A stretch of 64,000 nucleotides of DNA, from NCBI GenBank assembly GCA_002311665.1, contig DBYX01000020.1, positions 1-64,000 on the forward strand, given 5' to 3'. Made by a program: the position numbers and the translations under genes. The notes below the pieces were generated by a model. That model ran no database searches, was not told the origin of the DNA, and saw nothing but the letters and a program-made list of their open reading frames with translations. Below are positions 8,106 to 17,516 of the stretch, in pieces (positions within the stretch are counted from its first letter, which is position 1; the number at the start of each line of letters is the position of its first letter). This stretch comes from Lachnoclostridium sp. UBA1175. GTDB lineage: Bacteria > Bacillota > Clostridia > Lachnospirales > Lachnospiraceae.

Positions 8106-9095
8106 ATGATTTTAGCAGACAAGATCATCAACGAACGAAAGAGGAACGGCTGGTCGCAGGAGGAACTCGCGGAGCAGCTGGGCGTGTCCCGCCAGTCCAT
8201 CTCCAAATGGGAGGGGGCGCAGGCGATCCCGGACATCCAGAAGATCATAAAGATGGCGGAGATCTTCGGCGTGAGCACCGACTATCTTTTGAAGGATGAG
8301 ATGGAGCCCGCAGACCTTGCGGAGAGAACGGCGGTTTCGGTCGACAGCGGTGACGCGGAGGAGTGTGTGAAGGTTTCCCTGGAGGAGGCCAACGCCTACC
8401 TGGAACTCGAGGAGAAGCTGACGCCGAGACTCGCGAATATGGTGAGCCTGTGCATCGCGGCACCGGCGTTTCTGATCCTGTGCGTGGCGCTCTCGCTGAT
8501 CCCGGGGTTCCCGCTCGGCGAGGGACCGATGGTGGCGATCGGCGTGGTCACGCTGCTTGTGCTCATCGGGATTGCCGTGTTCTTCTTCGTCTTCGACGGT
8601 ATGAAGAGAAGCAAGTTTGAGTACCTGGAGACCAGCCCGATCGAGACGATGTACGGCGTGACGGGGATGGTCAGGGAGAGGGCGAACGCGTTCGAGCAGA
8701 GGCGGATCAGCATGACCGCGATCGGCGTGATCCTGTGCGTCGCAAGCGTGATCCCGCTTGTGGCGACCTCCGTGATCGGAGCCGAGGGGTACCTGATCGT
8801 GATGATGGTGACGCTGTTACTTGCGATGGTCGCGGTCGGAGTCAACCTGCTCGTCCGCGCCGGCAACCGTGCGGGCGCATACCAGAAACTGCTGCAGGAG
8901 GGCGATTACACGATCCGGGCCAAGGAGAGAAACGAGAAGTACGGCGGACTGTTCACCGCATTCTGGCTGCTCGCCGTCGGCGTCTACCTGGGGTGGAGCT
9001 TCATCTCCGACAAATGGCAGTACACCTGGATCGTATGGCCGATCGCAGTGGGAATCTTCGTCTTCCTGAAAATGATCTTTACAAAGAAAGACTGA
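8106..9095 (+). CDS. XRE-family HTH regulator with C-terminal membrane domain
   Basis: 329 residues. Residues 1-66 are a typical Cro/CI helix-turn-helix: WSQEELAEQLGVSRQSISKW is the two-helix core, followed by the dimer helix ending YLLKDEM. After a polar linker there are about six hydrophobic helices (~108-134, 142-165, 199-225, 228-252, 283-303, 307-326). Such HTH-plus-membrane proteins are common in Clostridia and are thought to sense membrane or drug stress; the ligand here is unknown. A direct repeat around its promoter suggests it represses itself. The HAD gene starts 13 bases after its stop, so the two are probably co-transcribed. Confidence 0.88.
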   Translation: MILADKIINERKRNGWSQEELAEQLGVSRQSISKWEGAQAIPDIQKIIKMAEIFGVSTDYLLKDEMEPADLAERTAVSVDSGDAEECVKVSLEEANAYLELEEKLTPRLANMVSLCIAAPAFLILCVALSLIPGFPLGEGPMVAIGVVTLLVLIGIAVFFFVFDGMKRSKFEYLETSPIETMYGVTGMVRERANAFEQRRISMTAIGVILCVASVIPLVATSVIGAEGYLIVMMVTLLLAMVAVGVNLLVRAGNRAGAYQKLLQEGDYTIRAKERNEKYGGLFTAFWLLAVGVYLGWSFISDKWQYTWIVWPIAVGIFVFLKMIFTKKD

Positions 9096-9107
9096 TGGTA
9101 AGGAATA

Positions 9108-9830
9108 TTGGAATTGTCAAGGAACTATCAATATCTGTTAATTGACCTCGACGACACGCTGCTCGACTGGTACAAGACGGAGCGGCAGGCGCTCACGGAG
9201 ACATTCCGCGAGCGCTTTTCGCGTGTTCTCACGGACGCGGAGGTTATGACCTACAACGCGATCAACGCGGAGTGCTGGAAGCTCCTCGAGCGGAAAATGA
9301 TCACCAAGCCGCAGTTGAAGGTGAAGCGGTTTCTGGAGTTCATGCGGGAGATCGGGCTTCTGGACGGCCGCGAGGATGCGGACACCGAGGTCGCGATCGT
9401 GCAGGACGTGAACCGGGATTATATGGAGCGTATGAGCGGGATCGTCGTGGAGTTTCCGGACGCGGCGGAGGTGTGCCGCGCGCTCGCGAAGCGGTACCGG
9501 ATCTTCCTGATCACGAACGGCACGGACTGGGTGCAGCGGGGACGCCTCGCCGGCGTTTCCTTCGCCGACGTGTTTGAGGGGATCGTCATCTCCGACGAGG
9601 TCGGCTGCAACAAGCCCGATCCGGCGTTTTTCCGAGGGGTCACGGAGCTGACCGGGGACGACGACCCGGCGCATTATCTGGTGATCGGGGACTCCCTCAC
9701 CTCGGACATTGCGTTCGGACGTGCCATCGGTGCGGACACCGTGTGGGTGCACACGAGGGACGACGGAAAGCAGGGGGAGGCGACCTACACCGTGACGTCT
9801 CTGCGGGAGCTGGAGGCACTCCTTGCGTGA
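9108..9830 (+). CDS. HAD-superfamily phosphatase, YjjG-like (pyrimidine nucleotidase type)
   Basis: 240 residues from a TTG start; a second TTG at 9114 has better distance from AAGGA and may be the real one. HAD motifs in order: LIDLDDTLL (motif I nucleophile Asp), ITNGT (motif II), CNKPDPAFF (motif III Lys) and VIGDSLTSDI (motif IV). The helical cap between motifs I and II fits YjjG-type HADs, which dephosphorylate non-canonical pyrimidine nucleotides in characterised members. The actual substrate is not determinable. It follows the XRE gene at 13 bases and is probably the last gene of that transcript. Confidence 0.87.
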   Translation: MELSRNYQYLLIDLDDTLLDWYKTERQALTETFRERFSRVLTDAEVMTYNAINAECWKLLERKMITKPQLKVKRFLEFMREIGLLDGREDADTEVAIVQDVNRDYMERMSGIVVEFPDAAEVCRALAKRYRIFLITNGTDWVQRGRLAGVSFADVFEGIVISDEVGCNKPDPAFFRGVTELTGDDDPAHYLVIGDSLTSDIAFGRAIGADTVWVHTRDDGKQGEATYTVTSLRELEALLA

Positions 9831-9934
9831 GGGGCATTTTCCGCGGGAGCGAAAACGCCTGACGCGGAACACGTCAACCCGGCAGGAAACACCATACTTG
9901 GATGTAAGATACGATATTTCGAGCGTTGCAATCC

Positions 9935-9964
9935 TTGACGCCGCGAAACGGAGTGCTGTATAAT
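9935..9964 (+). promoter_or_regulatory. Promoter of the GH94 gene
   Basis: TTGACG at 9935-9940, an 18-base spacer and TATAAT at 9959-9964. A small ACCGA/TCGGT hairpin follows in the leader. Confidence 0.75.
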
Positions 9965-10027
9965 CAAGGGTAGCGAGTCAACCGATTTGTCGGTGAATCA
10001 AGAATATTTACGGAGAGGTTTACGAAT

Positions 10028-12409
10028 ATGCAATACGGATATTTTGACGAGAAGGCGAAGGAGTACGTGATCACAAGACCCGACACGCCGTCGGCGTGGG
10101 CCAACTATCTCGGTTCGCCGGAGTACGGTGCGATCATCTCGAACAACGCGGGCGGCTACAGCTTTGTGAAGTCCGGCGCGAACGGCCGTGTGATCCGCTA
10201 CCGTTTCAACTCGGTGGCGATGGACCAGCCGGGCCGCTACATCTACATCCGCGACCTTGAGGACGGGGACTACTGGTCCGCGTCGTGGGCACCGGTCTGC
10301 AAGCCGCTTGAGAGCTACAAGAGCGAGTGCCGCCATGGCACGGCGTACACGGTCATCTCCTCGGAGTACCGCGGGATCGCGGCAGAGACGGCGTACTATG
10401 TGCCGAAGGACGCGACCTACGAGGTGTGGAACGCCGTGATCACGAACCGCGACACGAAGCCCCGCAAGCTCTCGGTCACGGGCTACTGCGAGTTTGTCAA
10501 CGACAACAACTATGAGCAGGATCAGGTGAACTTGCAGTACACCCTGTTCATCACACAGACATATTTCAAGGGCAATTTCGTTCTTCAGACGGAAAATGAG
10601 AACTTCCACGATCCGAACAAGGAGCGCTTCCTCGGCCTTGCCGGCGCGAAGGTTGACCGCTACTGCGGCGACCGCGATCGTTTCGTCGGCAACTACAGAA
10701 GCTACGCGAACCCGATCGGCGCGGCGGAGGGCCTGAAGGGCGAGCTCAACTACTGCGGCAACTCCTGCGGAGCGCTGGAGAGCGAGGTTGTACTGCAGCC
10801 CGGCGAGAGCAAGCGCTTCACGTTCGTGCTCGGCCAGAAGCCTGCGGCGAAGGCGGCGGAGATCATCGCACGCTATGAGGCGGACGGCGTCTGCGAGAAG
10901 GAACTCGCGGAGCTTAAAGAGTACTGGCACGCGAAGATCAACAACCTGCAGGTGCACACGCCGGACGAGAACTTCAACAATATGGTGAATGTGTGGAACG
11001 CGTACAACTGCTTCATCACCTTCACCTGGTCGCGCGCGGCATCCTTCCAGTACTGCGGTCTGCGCAACGGCTTCGGCTACCGCGACACCGTGCAGGATAT
11101 CCAGGGCATCATCCACCTCGCGCCGGAGATGGCGGCGGACCAGATCCGCTTCATGCTCTCCGCGCAGGTGACGAACGGCGCGGGACTTCCGCTTGTGAAG
11201 TACACGCACAACCCGGGCCACGAGGACACGCCGGACGATGCGTCCTACGTGAAGGAGACCGGGCATCCGAGCTACCGCGCGGACGACGCGCTGTGGCTGT
11301 TTCCGACCGTGTACAAGTATATTTCCGAGAGCGGCAACATCGACTTCCTCGACGAGGAGATCTACTACGCGAACGATATGCAGAAGGGCACGGTGTACGA
11401 CCACCTGAAGCGCGCGATCGCATTTTCCATGAACAACCTCGGCAACCACGGTATGCCGGCCGGTCTGCATGCGGACTGGAACGACTGCGTACGCCTCGGC
11501 AAGAAGGGCGAGTCCACATTTGTCGCGTTCCAGCTCGTGTATGCGGTTAAGATTTTGCGCAAATACGCGGTTATAAAGAACGATACCGCATATATCGAAT
11601 ACCTCGACGGCGTCAACGCGAAGATGGAGGAGATCCTGAAGGCCTGCTGGAACGAGGACCGCTACATCCGAGGCTACAAGGAGGATGGCGAGGTCATCGG
11701 ACAGCGCACCGATCCCGAGGCATCGATGTGGCTCAACCCGCAGTCGTGGTCGGTCATCGCCGACTTCGGCACGAAGGAGCAGCAGGAGAAGGCCATGGAC
11801 TCCGTGGAGCGTGAACTCAACACGCCTTACGGTGCGATGGTTATGTATCCGGCATACGAGAAACACGCTTTCGACGGCGCGCTGATGGTCTGCTTCAACA
11901 AGTGTGTGAAGGAAAATGCGGGAATCTTCTCGCAGCCGCAGGGCTGGCTGATCCTGGCGGAGGCGAAACTCGGACACGGCAACCGCGCTTATAAGTACTG
12001 GACCGAGGCGGCGCCCGCGACCTACAATGCCGATGCGGATCACCGCGAGCTCGAGCCGTACGTGTTCGGTCAGTTCGTGGAGGGCAAGGACAGCCCGTTC
12101 GCCGGAAGAGCGCATGTGCACTGGCTGACCGGAACCGCATCGACCGTTATGGTAGGAACGACCGAGGGTATCCTCGGCCTGAACCCCGAGGCGGACGGCA
12201 TCGTGATCGATCCCTCCATCCCCTCGGAGTGGAAGAGTTACACGATGCGCAAGGTGTTCCGCGGCAAGGTCCTGAACGTGACCGTCAACAATCCGAACGG
12301 ATCCGAGCACGGCGTGAAGAGAGTGATCGTAAACGGGAATGCGATCGACGGATTGCTGATCCGCGACGATATCCTTGTGGAGACCAACGAGATTGTGGTC
12401 GAGATGTAG
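10028..12409 (+). CDS. GH94 glycoside phosphorylase (cellobiose phosphorylase-like)
   Basis: 793 residues, close to the ~810 usual for cellobiose phosphorylases. The N-terminal beta-sandwich begins YGYFDEKAKEYVIT and contains ISNNAGGYSF and ECRHG, typical of the family. The (alpha/alpha)6 catalytic domain carries GLHADWNDC, where Asp486 matches the general acid (Asp490 in the Cellvibrio gilvus enzyme). The enzyme uses phosphate to split a beta-glucosyl disaccharide into glucose-1-phosphate and sugar. GH94 also contains chitobiose, laminaribiose and cellobionate phosphorylases, so the acceptor is uncertain. There is no signal peptide, so it acts in the cytoplasm on imported disaccharide. It is a monocistronic unit with clear promoter and terminator. 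Confidence 0.92.
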   Translation: MQYGYFDEKAKEYVITRPDTPSAWANYLGSPEYGAIISNNAGGYSFVKSGANGRVIRYRFNSVAMDQPGRYIYIRDLEDGDYWSASWAPVCKPLESYKSECRHGTAYTVISSEYRGIAAETAYYVPKDATYEVWNAVITNRDTKPRKLSVTGYCEFVNDNNYEQDQVNLQYTLFITQTYFKGNFVLQTENENFHDPNKERFLGLAGAKVDRYCGDRDRFVGNYRSYANPIGAAEGLKGELNYCGNSCGALESEVVLQPGESKRFTFVLGQKPAAKAAEIIARYEADGVCEKELAELKEYWHAKINNLQVHTPDENFNNMVNVWNAYNCFITFTWSRAASFQYCGLRNGFGYRDTVQDIQGIIHLAPEMAADQIRFMLSAQVTNGAGLPLVKYTHNPGHEDTPDDASYVKETGHPSYRADDALWLFPTVYKYISESGNIDFLDEEIYYANDMQKGTVYDHLKRAIAFSMNNLGNHGMPAGLHADWNDCVRLGKKGESTFVAFQLVYAVKILRKYAVIKNDTAYIEYLDGVNAKMEEILKACWNEDRYIRGYKEDGEVIGQRTDPEASMWLNPQSWSVIADFGTKEQQEKAMDSVERELNTPYGAMVMYPAYEKHAFDGALMVCFNKCVKENAGIFSQPQGWLILAEAKLGHGNRAYKYWTEAAPATYNADADHRELEPYVFGQFVEGKDSPFAGRAHVHWLTGTASTVMVGTTEGILGLNPEADGIVIDPSIPSEWKSYTMRKVFRGKVLNVTVNNPNGSEHGVKRVIVNGNAIDGLLIRDDILVETNEIVVEM

Positions 12410-12427
12410 AATTCGTTATGACGAAGG

Positions 12428-12466
12428 CCTCCGCATCGTGGCTTTGGCGGTGCGGAGGTTTTTTTT
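12428..12466 (+). terminator. Intrinsic terminator after GH94
   Basis: CCTCCGCA (12428-12435) pairs with TGCGGAGG (12451-12458), followed by eight T. Confidence 0.85.
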
Positions 12467-12681
12467 GCTCTCGTGAAAGCGACAACAGTATTGAAAAATA
12501 ATAACTTGCAGTTTTGTAAGAACGCACGAAAAGTAAGGATAGTAGGATATACTACCATTGATGCGATATGGCATGAGGACCGTGCCTTCGCTTAGCTTCA
12601 CAGTAACCGGCGATCCTTCCGGATACAAGGCAGACAGGCGTCAGAAGGCGTCTGATCAAGAAATTAAGGAGTGTGGAACAG
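12467..12681 (+). other. Leader region before the first large secreted protein
   Basis: About 215 bases without a gene. A possible -10 TATACT lies at 12548-12553 but the -35 is poor. The leader is GC-mixed with small inverted repeats. I could not match it to a known riboswitch. Confidence 0.4.
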
Positions 12682-15600
12682 ATGAGAGTGAAACGGTTGG
12701 TAGTTGGACTTCTGTGCGCACTGTTGCTGATCTGCGTGTTGCCGATCAGTTCCGCCAAGGCTTCTGAGGCGGACAACACGGCAATTCTGCAGGTGAGTGC
12801 ACAGGAGAAGACAACAGCACAGTTGCCGCAGGACAAGATGTTGGCTATGCCTGTCCCGCTGGGAAGAGACTCGGGAAGTTACGAGTCCATGGCAGCTTTG
12901 GGTATGTTCAGGACGAGGAAAGCTGCCGGACAGTATGGTTCTGCCGGAGTATATCCTGAGGGCGCCGGCACATATACACATCAGTTTAATCATGATACTC
13001 AGGTGCAGACGGTAATCGCGATCCCTCAGATCGGATATACTTTCCAATGCTGGCTTGAGGACTATATCGATTCGAATGGCGAACAGGCCCTTCGCTTTTA
13101 CAGTGGAAGCAATGTGGTATCCTTCCAGACACCGACATCGTTGTCGCTTATTGCAGTGTTCCGGAAAGGCGGCCAGTATTTCCTGTTCTATCCGGCAGAT
13201 GGAGAGTGCACCACGTCGACGGTGGACAATGAGAAACTCACCTATGCGCCCGGTGATACGGTCACGATAAGGGCGTCGGCCAAGAGCGGGTATCGCGTGG
13301 CGGGCATCCAAATGGCTACGTATCCCAACGATCGGTTCTGGGAGTTTGATGGGGATTCGGATTTAGAGTACACTACGATTTCCGGAGATGATCCGACCGT
13401 AGCTACGTTTACGATGCCTAAGGGCGATGTCACGATCACTATCAATTATTATACCAATCAATATCACAATCTGACGGTAGATACGAATATCACGGGTGGT
13501 ACTATCCGTATCTTGAAGGACGGACAGGCGGTTACTTCAGCACGCTATCTTGCGGGTGAGAAGGTCAAGCTGCAGATTACTCCGAATGAAAACTGGTATC
13601 TGGGTACGATCTTCGGCGTGGGTAGTGATTTCACCTTCAACGATTATTCATTCACGATGTGTGATGTTGATATGAATATTTCCGCGGAATTCCGACAGCG
13701 GAAAGTAGTTTCAATCTCATACAGTGTCACCCCGGGTAAAATAGGTGAATTCGCTACCATTGCCCGTGGGGAGAAAGACGGACGGTATATGTTCTATGCC
13801 GCCCCGCTAAAGACCAATTATGAGTTTGACGGCTGGTATGAGGTTGTCAACGGTCAGGAAGTGCTTTATTCTGACGAGCCGTTGATCTGGATCACTCCCG
13901 AACGAGACATGTCATTGATCGCTCATTTCGTAGAGTTGTATTACTGCTATGTCTACAATAAGGACTCTCACGGAACGCTTCATGTTCTGCCGGATAAGCA
14001 ATGGTTCAGACCGGGGACCACGATAACACTCAGCGGTGTTCCGGATGAAGGGTATGTTCTGGACTGTTTCGCAAAGGGAGAGATTGTCGGATCTTCGGCA
14101 ACCCTTGATGAGTTCGACGGAAACTCCTTTGAGATGCCGGAATACAATGTGGCCGTCGCGGCATTTTTTGTCCGCGCATACTCCGTAAGCGCAACCGCCA
14201 ACATTTCCGAGGGTGGTACTGCGGAAGGTTCGGGTGCGTACAAGAGCGGCACTGAGGCCGTGCTGGTCGCTACGCCCGCAGAGGGTTATTACTTCGAGAA
14301 CTGGACGGAGAACGGAACCGTGTGCGGCACGAGTGAAACTCTCAAGGTCAGGATTTACTCGGATCGCCAGTTTGTAGCGAATTTTAAGCGTATTCAATAC
14401 ACCGTACAGGCGAGTGCGAACCCGAACGCAGGCGGAACGGTAAGCGGTGCCGGCACATACGATTACGGCAAGCCCGTTACATTGAAAGCCACGGCAGCCA
14501 CCGGTTATGAATTCGTCAACTGGACGGAGAACGGAAACATAGTAAGCACTTCGGCGACATATAGTTTTACGCCGAGCAGCAATCGCACACTTGTTGCTAA
14601 TTTTGCAATTAAGTCATATGATGTCAGCATTTTGGCAAACATCATGACAGCAGGTACGGTAAGCGGAGCGGGAACTTACGAGCATGGCGCCACGGTTTCT
14701 CTCACGGCTTCGCCCGAGGATGGTTATCGGTTCCTGTACTGGTCGGAGAACGGAGCGCAGGTGAGCACAAGCGCCACATACACCTTTACGGCGGTTGCTT
14801 CCCACATGTTTGTGGCGAATTTTGAAGTTATCCCGACATATAACATCGAGGCTTCGGTCAGTGATGAGAACGGAGGTTCGGTGACCGGCGGCGGTGAGTA
14901 TCGCGAGGGCACGGAGGTCACACTGGTTGCGACGGTCGCTGACGGTTATGTGTTCGGCGGCTGGCTCGTGGAAGGCAGCTGTGTCTGCAGCAATCCGACC
15001 TACAAGTTCAACGCAACGGAAGATGTCGATATTATGGCGCTCTTCACGCCGATCCCGGTATACACGGTCACGGCTGTGGCAAGCGATCCGAACGGCGGTT
15101 CGGTCACCGGAGGCGGCGATTACCGCGACGGTACAGAGATCACGCTGTCTGTGACGGTCGCTGACGGTTATGTGTTCGGAGGTTGGTCCGTGGATGGCAG
15201 CGTTGTCTCCGATGGCTCGACTTATACATTTACGGTATCGAAGGATATCGAGGTTGTCGCAGTTGTTACGGCAATCCCCGTATATTCAATCACGGTTGAG
15301 CCCAATTATGAGTTCGGCGGTATGCTGGATGGAGCCGGTGAGTACCGTGAAGGCACGGAGGTCACTCTGACGGTAGACGTGGCTGACGGTTATGTGTTCC
15401 AGTACTGGTCCAAGAACGGAGAAATTGTTTGCAATACGACGACGTACAAGTTTATCGCAACGGAAAGCTGTGAGATCAATGCAATCTTTGCTATGATCCC
15501 GGTATATACGATCACGGCATCGGTCAACGACGTGAACGGAGGGTCGGTGACCGGCGGCGGTGAGTATCGTGAAGGCACGAACGTTACGCTGACGGCGACC

Positions 15601-17373
15601 CCGATCGGTGATTACGTATTTGTCGGATGGTATGTGGACGGTGCGAAGGTGTGCAATGACCCGACATACTCCTTTACGGCAAGCGAGGACATCGAGGTTA
15701 TTGCAAACTTCTCGGCAATTCCGGTTTACAGCATTGAGGCCAACGCGAATATCGCGAACGCCGGGACTGTCACCGGTGCGGGAGACTATCTTGAGAATGT
15801 ACAGGTAACGCTGACGGCTGCGGCCAGAGGCGGTTACACATTTATCAACTGGACGGAGAACGGTTCGGTTGTCAGCACGAACGCGACCATCTCCTTTAAG
15901 GCTACGGAGGACCGTGATCTGATCGCGATCTTCGAGCAGGATCTGAAGATTACAAAGAATCCGACGGATGTGACCGTGACGGAGGGCAAGACGGCCAAGT
16001 TTACGGTTACGCCCAACATCAACAATATCTACATTGCATACCAGTGGCAGACGAAGGCTCCGAATTCGACCGCGTGGAGGGATTCGAATTCTACGAATGC
16101 GACTAACGCGACACTGACGTTGACGGCGAAGATGGCGCACAACGGTTATCAGTTCCGCTGTATCGTGACGGATGTTGACAACGGTACGACCGTGACCACG
16201 GATCCGGTTACCCTTACGGTTACCGCGGCTCCTGTAGCACCGGTGATTACGAAGCAGCCGAAGGATATGACGGTTCTTGTCGGTAAGACGGCAAAGTTCA
16301 CGGTGGCGGCAACCGGCACCGGAACATTGAAATATCAGTGGCAGACGAAGGCTCCGAACTCTACGTCCTGGAAGAATTCGACCAGCACGGCAGCGAAGAA
16401 GGCAACCTTCAGCATTACCGTACAGCTGGCGCACAACGGATATCAGTTCCGCTGCATTATAACGGACGACACCGGTCTGTCGACCACGTCCGATGCGGCA
16501 ACGGTTACGGTGGAAGAACCGGGTCCGTCGATCACAAAGCAGCCCGTTGACGCTACGGTGGAAGCAGGCAAGACGGCGAAGTTTACGGTGGCGGCGAACG
16601 GTTCCGGAACACTGACATATCAGTGGCAGACGAAGGCGCCGAACTCGACAAACTGGAAGAATTCGACCAGTACGGCAGCGAAGAAGGCAACCTTCAGCCT
16701 GACAGTGAAGATGGCACACAACGGTTACCAGTTCCGCTGCATCATTACCGACGGCAACGGTAAGACAGTGACGTCTGCCGCAGCTACGGTAACGGTGGAA
16801 GAACCGGGTCCGTCGATCACAACGCAGCCGAGTGACACAAACGTGTCGATCGGTACGGTAGCAAAGTTTACGGTAGCGGCAACCGGTACGGGAACGCTTA
16901 CATATCAGTGGCAGACGAAGGCGCCCGGCGCAGAGTGGAAGAATTCCTCGTCGGTTACATCGACCAAGACAACCTTCACGATCACCGCGAAGGAAGCGTT
17001 GAACGGTTATCAGTTCCGCTGTGTTGTAACGGACGGCAACGGTAAGACCGCAATCTCGAATGAGGTGACGATCACGGTTGCTCTGACCACGGTCGGTCCG
17101 AAGATCACGACACAGCCGAAGAGCACGAGCGTGACTGCGGGAACGGCAGCGAAGTTCAAGGTAGTAGCTACGGGAGAGGGAACGCTCACGTATCAGTGGC
17201 AGATCCTTGCACCGAATGCGACCACTTGGAAGAACTCCACTTCTACATCCGCGACGAAGGCAACCTTCAGCATCACCACAAAGGCTGCACACAACGGTTA
17301 TAAGGTGCGTTGCATCGTCACCGATGCCAACGGACAGGCGACGTCCTCCGTCGCAACATTGACGGTGGAGTGA
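12682..17373 (+). CDS. Very large secreted protein with InlB B-type repeats and five Ig-like domains
   Basis: 1563 residues. The ATG at 12682 lies 10 bases after AAGGAG; a GTG at 12673 is too close to it. The signal peptide is VVGLLCALLLICVLPISSAKA. From ~residue 260 to 1085 come about eleven ~74-residue InlB B-type (Listeria-Bacteroides) repeats with signatures such as GGTVSGAGTYDYG and FVNWTENG. The last 475 residues are five Ig-like units starting at bases ~15949, 16246, 16531, 16819 and 17104, each with YQWQTKAP and HNGYQFRC. There is no LPxTG motif or other obvious anchor. It is probably an extracellular adhesin or surface-layer protein; the binding partner is unknown. It is paralogous to the next two genes. 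Confidence 0.85.
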   Translation: MRVKRLVVGLLCALLLICVLPISSAKASEADNTAILQVSAQEKTTAQLPQDKMLAMPVPLGRDSGSYESMAALGMFRTRKAAGQYGSAGVYPEGAGTYTHQFNHDTQVQTVIAIPQIGYTFQCWLEDYIDSNGEQALRFYSGSNVVSFQTPTSLSLIAVFRKGGQYFLFYPADGECTTSTVDNEKLTYAPGDTVTIRASAKSGYRVAGIQMATYPNDRFWEFDGDSDLEYTTISGDDPTVATFTMPKGDVTITINYYTNQYHNLTVDTNITGGTIRILKDGQAVTSARYLAGEKVKLQITPNENWYLGTIFGVGSDFTFNDYSFTMCDVDMNISAEFRQRKVVSISYSVTPGKIGEFATIARGEKDGRYMFYAAPLKTNYEFDGWYEVVNGQEVLYSDEPLIWITPERDMSLIAHFVELYYCYVYNKDSHGTLHVLPDKQWFRPGTTITLSGVPDEGYVLDCFAKGEIVGSSATLDEFDGNSFEMPEYNVAVAAFFVRAYSVSATANISEGGTAEGSGAYKSGTEAVLVATPAEGYYFENWTENGTVCGTSETLKVRIYSDRQFVANFKRIQYTVQASANPNAGGTVSGAGTYDYGKPVTLKATAATGYEFVNWTENGNIVSTSATYSFTPSSNRTLVANFAIKSYDVSILANIMTAGTVSGAGTYEHGATVSLTASPEDGYRFLYWSENGAQVSTSATYTFTAVASHMFVANFEVIPTYNIEASVSDENGGSVTGGGEYREGTEVTLVATVADGYVFGGWLVEGSCVCSNPTYKFNATEDVDIMALFTPIPVYTVTAVASDPNGGSVTGGGDYRDGTEITLSVTVADGYVFGGWSVDGSVVSDGSTYTFTVSKDIEVVAVVTAIPVYSITVEPNYEFGGMLDGAGEYREGTEVTLTVDVADGYVFQYWSKNGEIVCNTTTYKFIATESCEINAIFAMIPVYTITASVNDVNGGSVTGGGEYREGTNVTLTATPIGDYVFVGWYVDGAKVCNDPTYSFTASEDIEVIANFSAIPVYSIEANANIANAGTVTGAGDYLENVQVTLTAAARGGYTFINWTENGSVVSTNATISFKATEDRDLIAIFEQDLKITKNPTDVTVTEGKTAKFTVTPNINNIYIAYQWQTKAPNSTAWRDSNSTNATNATLTLTAKMAHNGYQFRCIVTDVDNGTTVTTDPVTLTVTAAPVAPVITKQPKDMTVLVGKTAKFTVAATGTGTLKYQWQTKAPNSTSWKNSTSTAAKKATFSITVQLAHNGYQFRCIITDDTGLSTTSDAATVTVEEPGPSITKQPVDATVEAGKTAKFTVAANGSGTLTYQWQTKAPNSTNWKNSTSTAAKKATFSLTVKMAHNGYQFRCIITDGNGKTVTSAAATVTVEEPGPSITTQPSDTNVSIGTVAKFTVAATGTGTLTYQWQTKAPGAEWKNSSSVTSTKTTFTITAKEALNGYQFRCVVTDGNGKTAISNEVTITVALTTVGPKITTQPKSTSVTAGTAAKFKVVATGEGTLTYQWQILAPNATTWKNSTSTSATKATFSITTKAAHNGYKVRCIVTDANGQATSSVATLTVE
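15949..17370 (+). repeat. Ig-like domain repeat array 1 (five units, ~285-297 bp)
   Basis: Units share blocks such as 'aagaaggcaaccttcagc' and 'tatcagtggcagacgaag'. Related arrays occur at 19730-20876 (four units) and 21174-21720 (two units). The DNA similarity across three neighbouring genes makes exchange or deletion plausible. Confidence 0.8.
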
Positions 17374-17413
17374 CCGTCGGCCGCTGATCCGGCTATGATT
17401 GTATGAGAGACAG

Positions 17414-17445
17414 CGAGGCGGGGAGATTACCCCCGCCTCGTTTGA
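17414..17445 (+). terminator. Intrinsic terminator between the first two surface genes
   Basis: CGAGGCGGGG (17414-17423) pairs with CCCCGCCTCG (17431-17440), followed by TTTG. Confidence 0.75.
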
Positions 17446-17516
17446 ATAAGAAATATACCGACATGCATATGTCAAGATTGCCGATGAAACAGAAGTGAAA
17501 AAGGAGGACGAGGAAA

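Noticed and set aside
9998..12310. Long minus-strand frame opposite the GH94 gene
   Set aside because: Shadow of a GC-rich coding region; product is Arg/Val/Leu-rich with no domain.
12554..12681. Riboswitch (cyclic-di-GMP type) in the leader of the first giant gene
   Set aside because: The conserved core of GEMM motifs is absent.
15949..17370. Regular repeats that might suggest a CRISPR array
   Set aside because: Units are ~290 bp, in frame and encode Ig-like domains; no short palindromic repeat with unique spacers exists.
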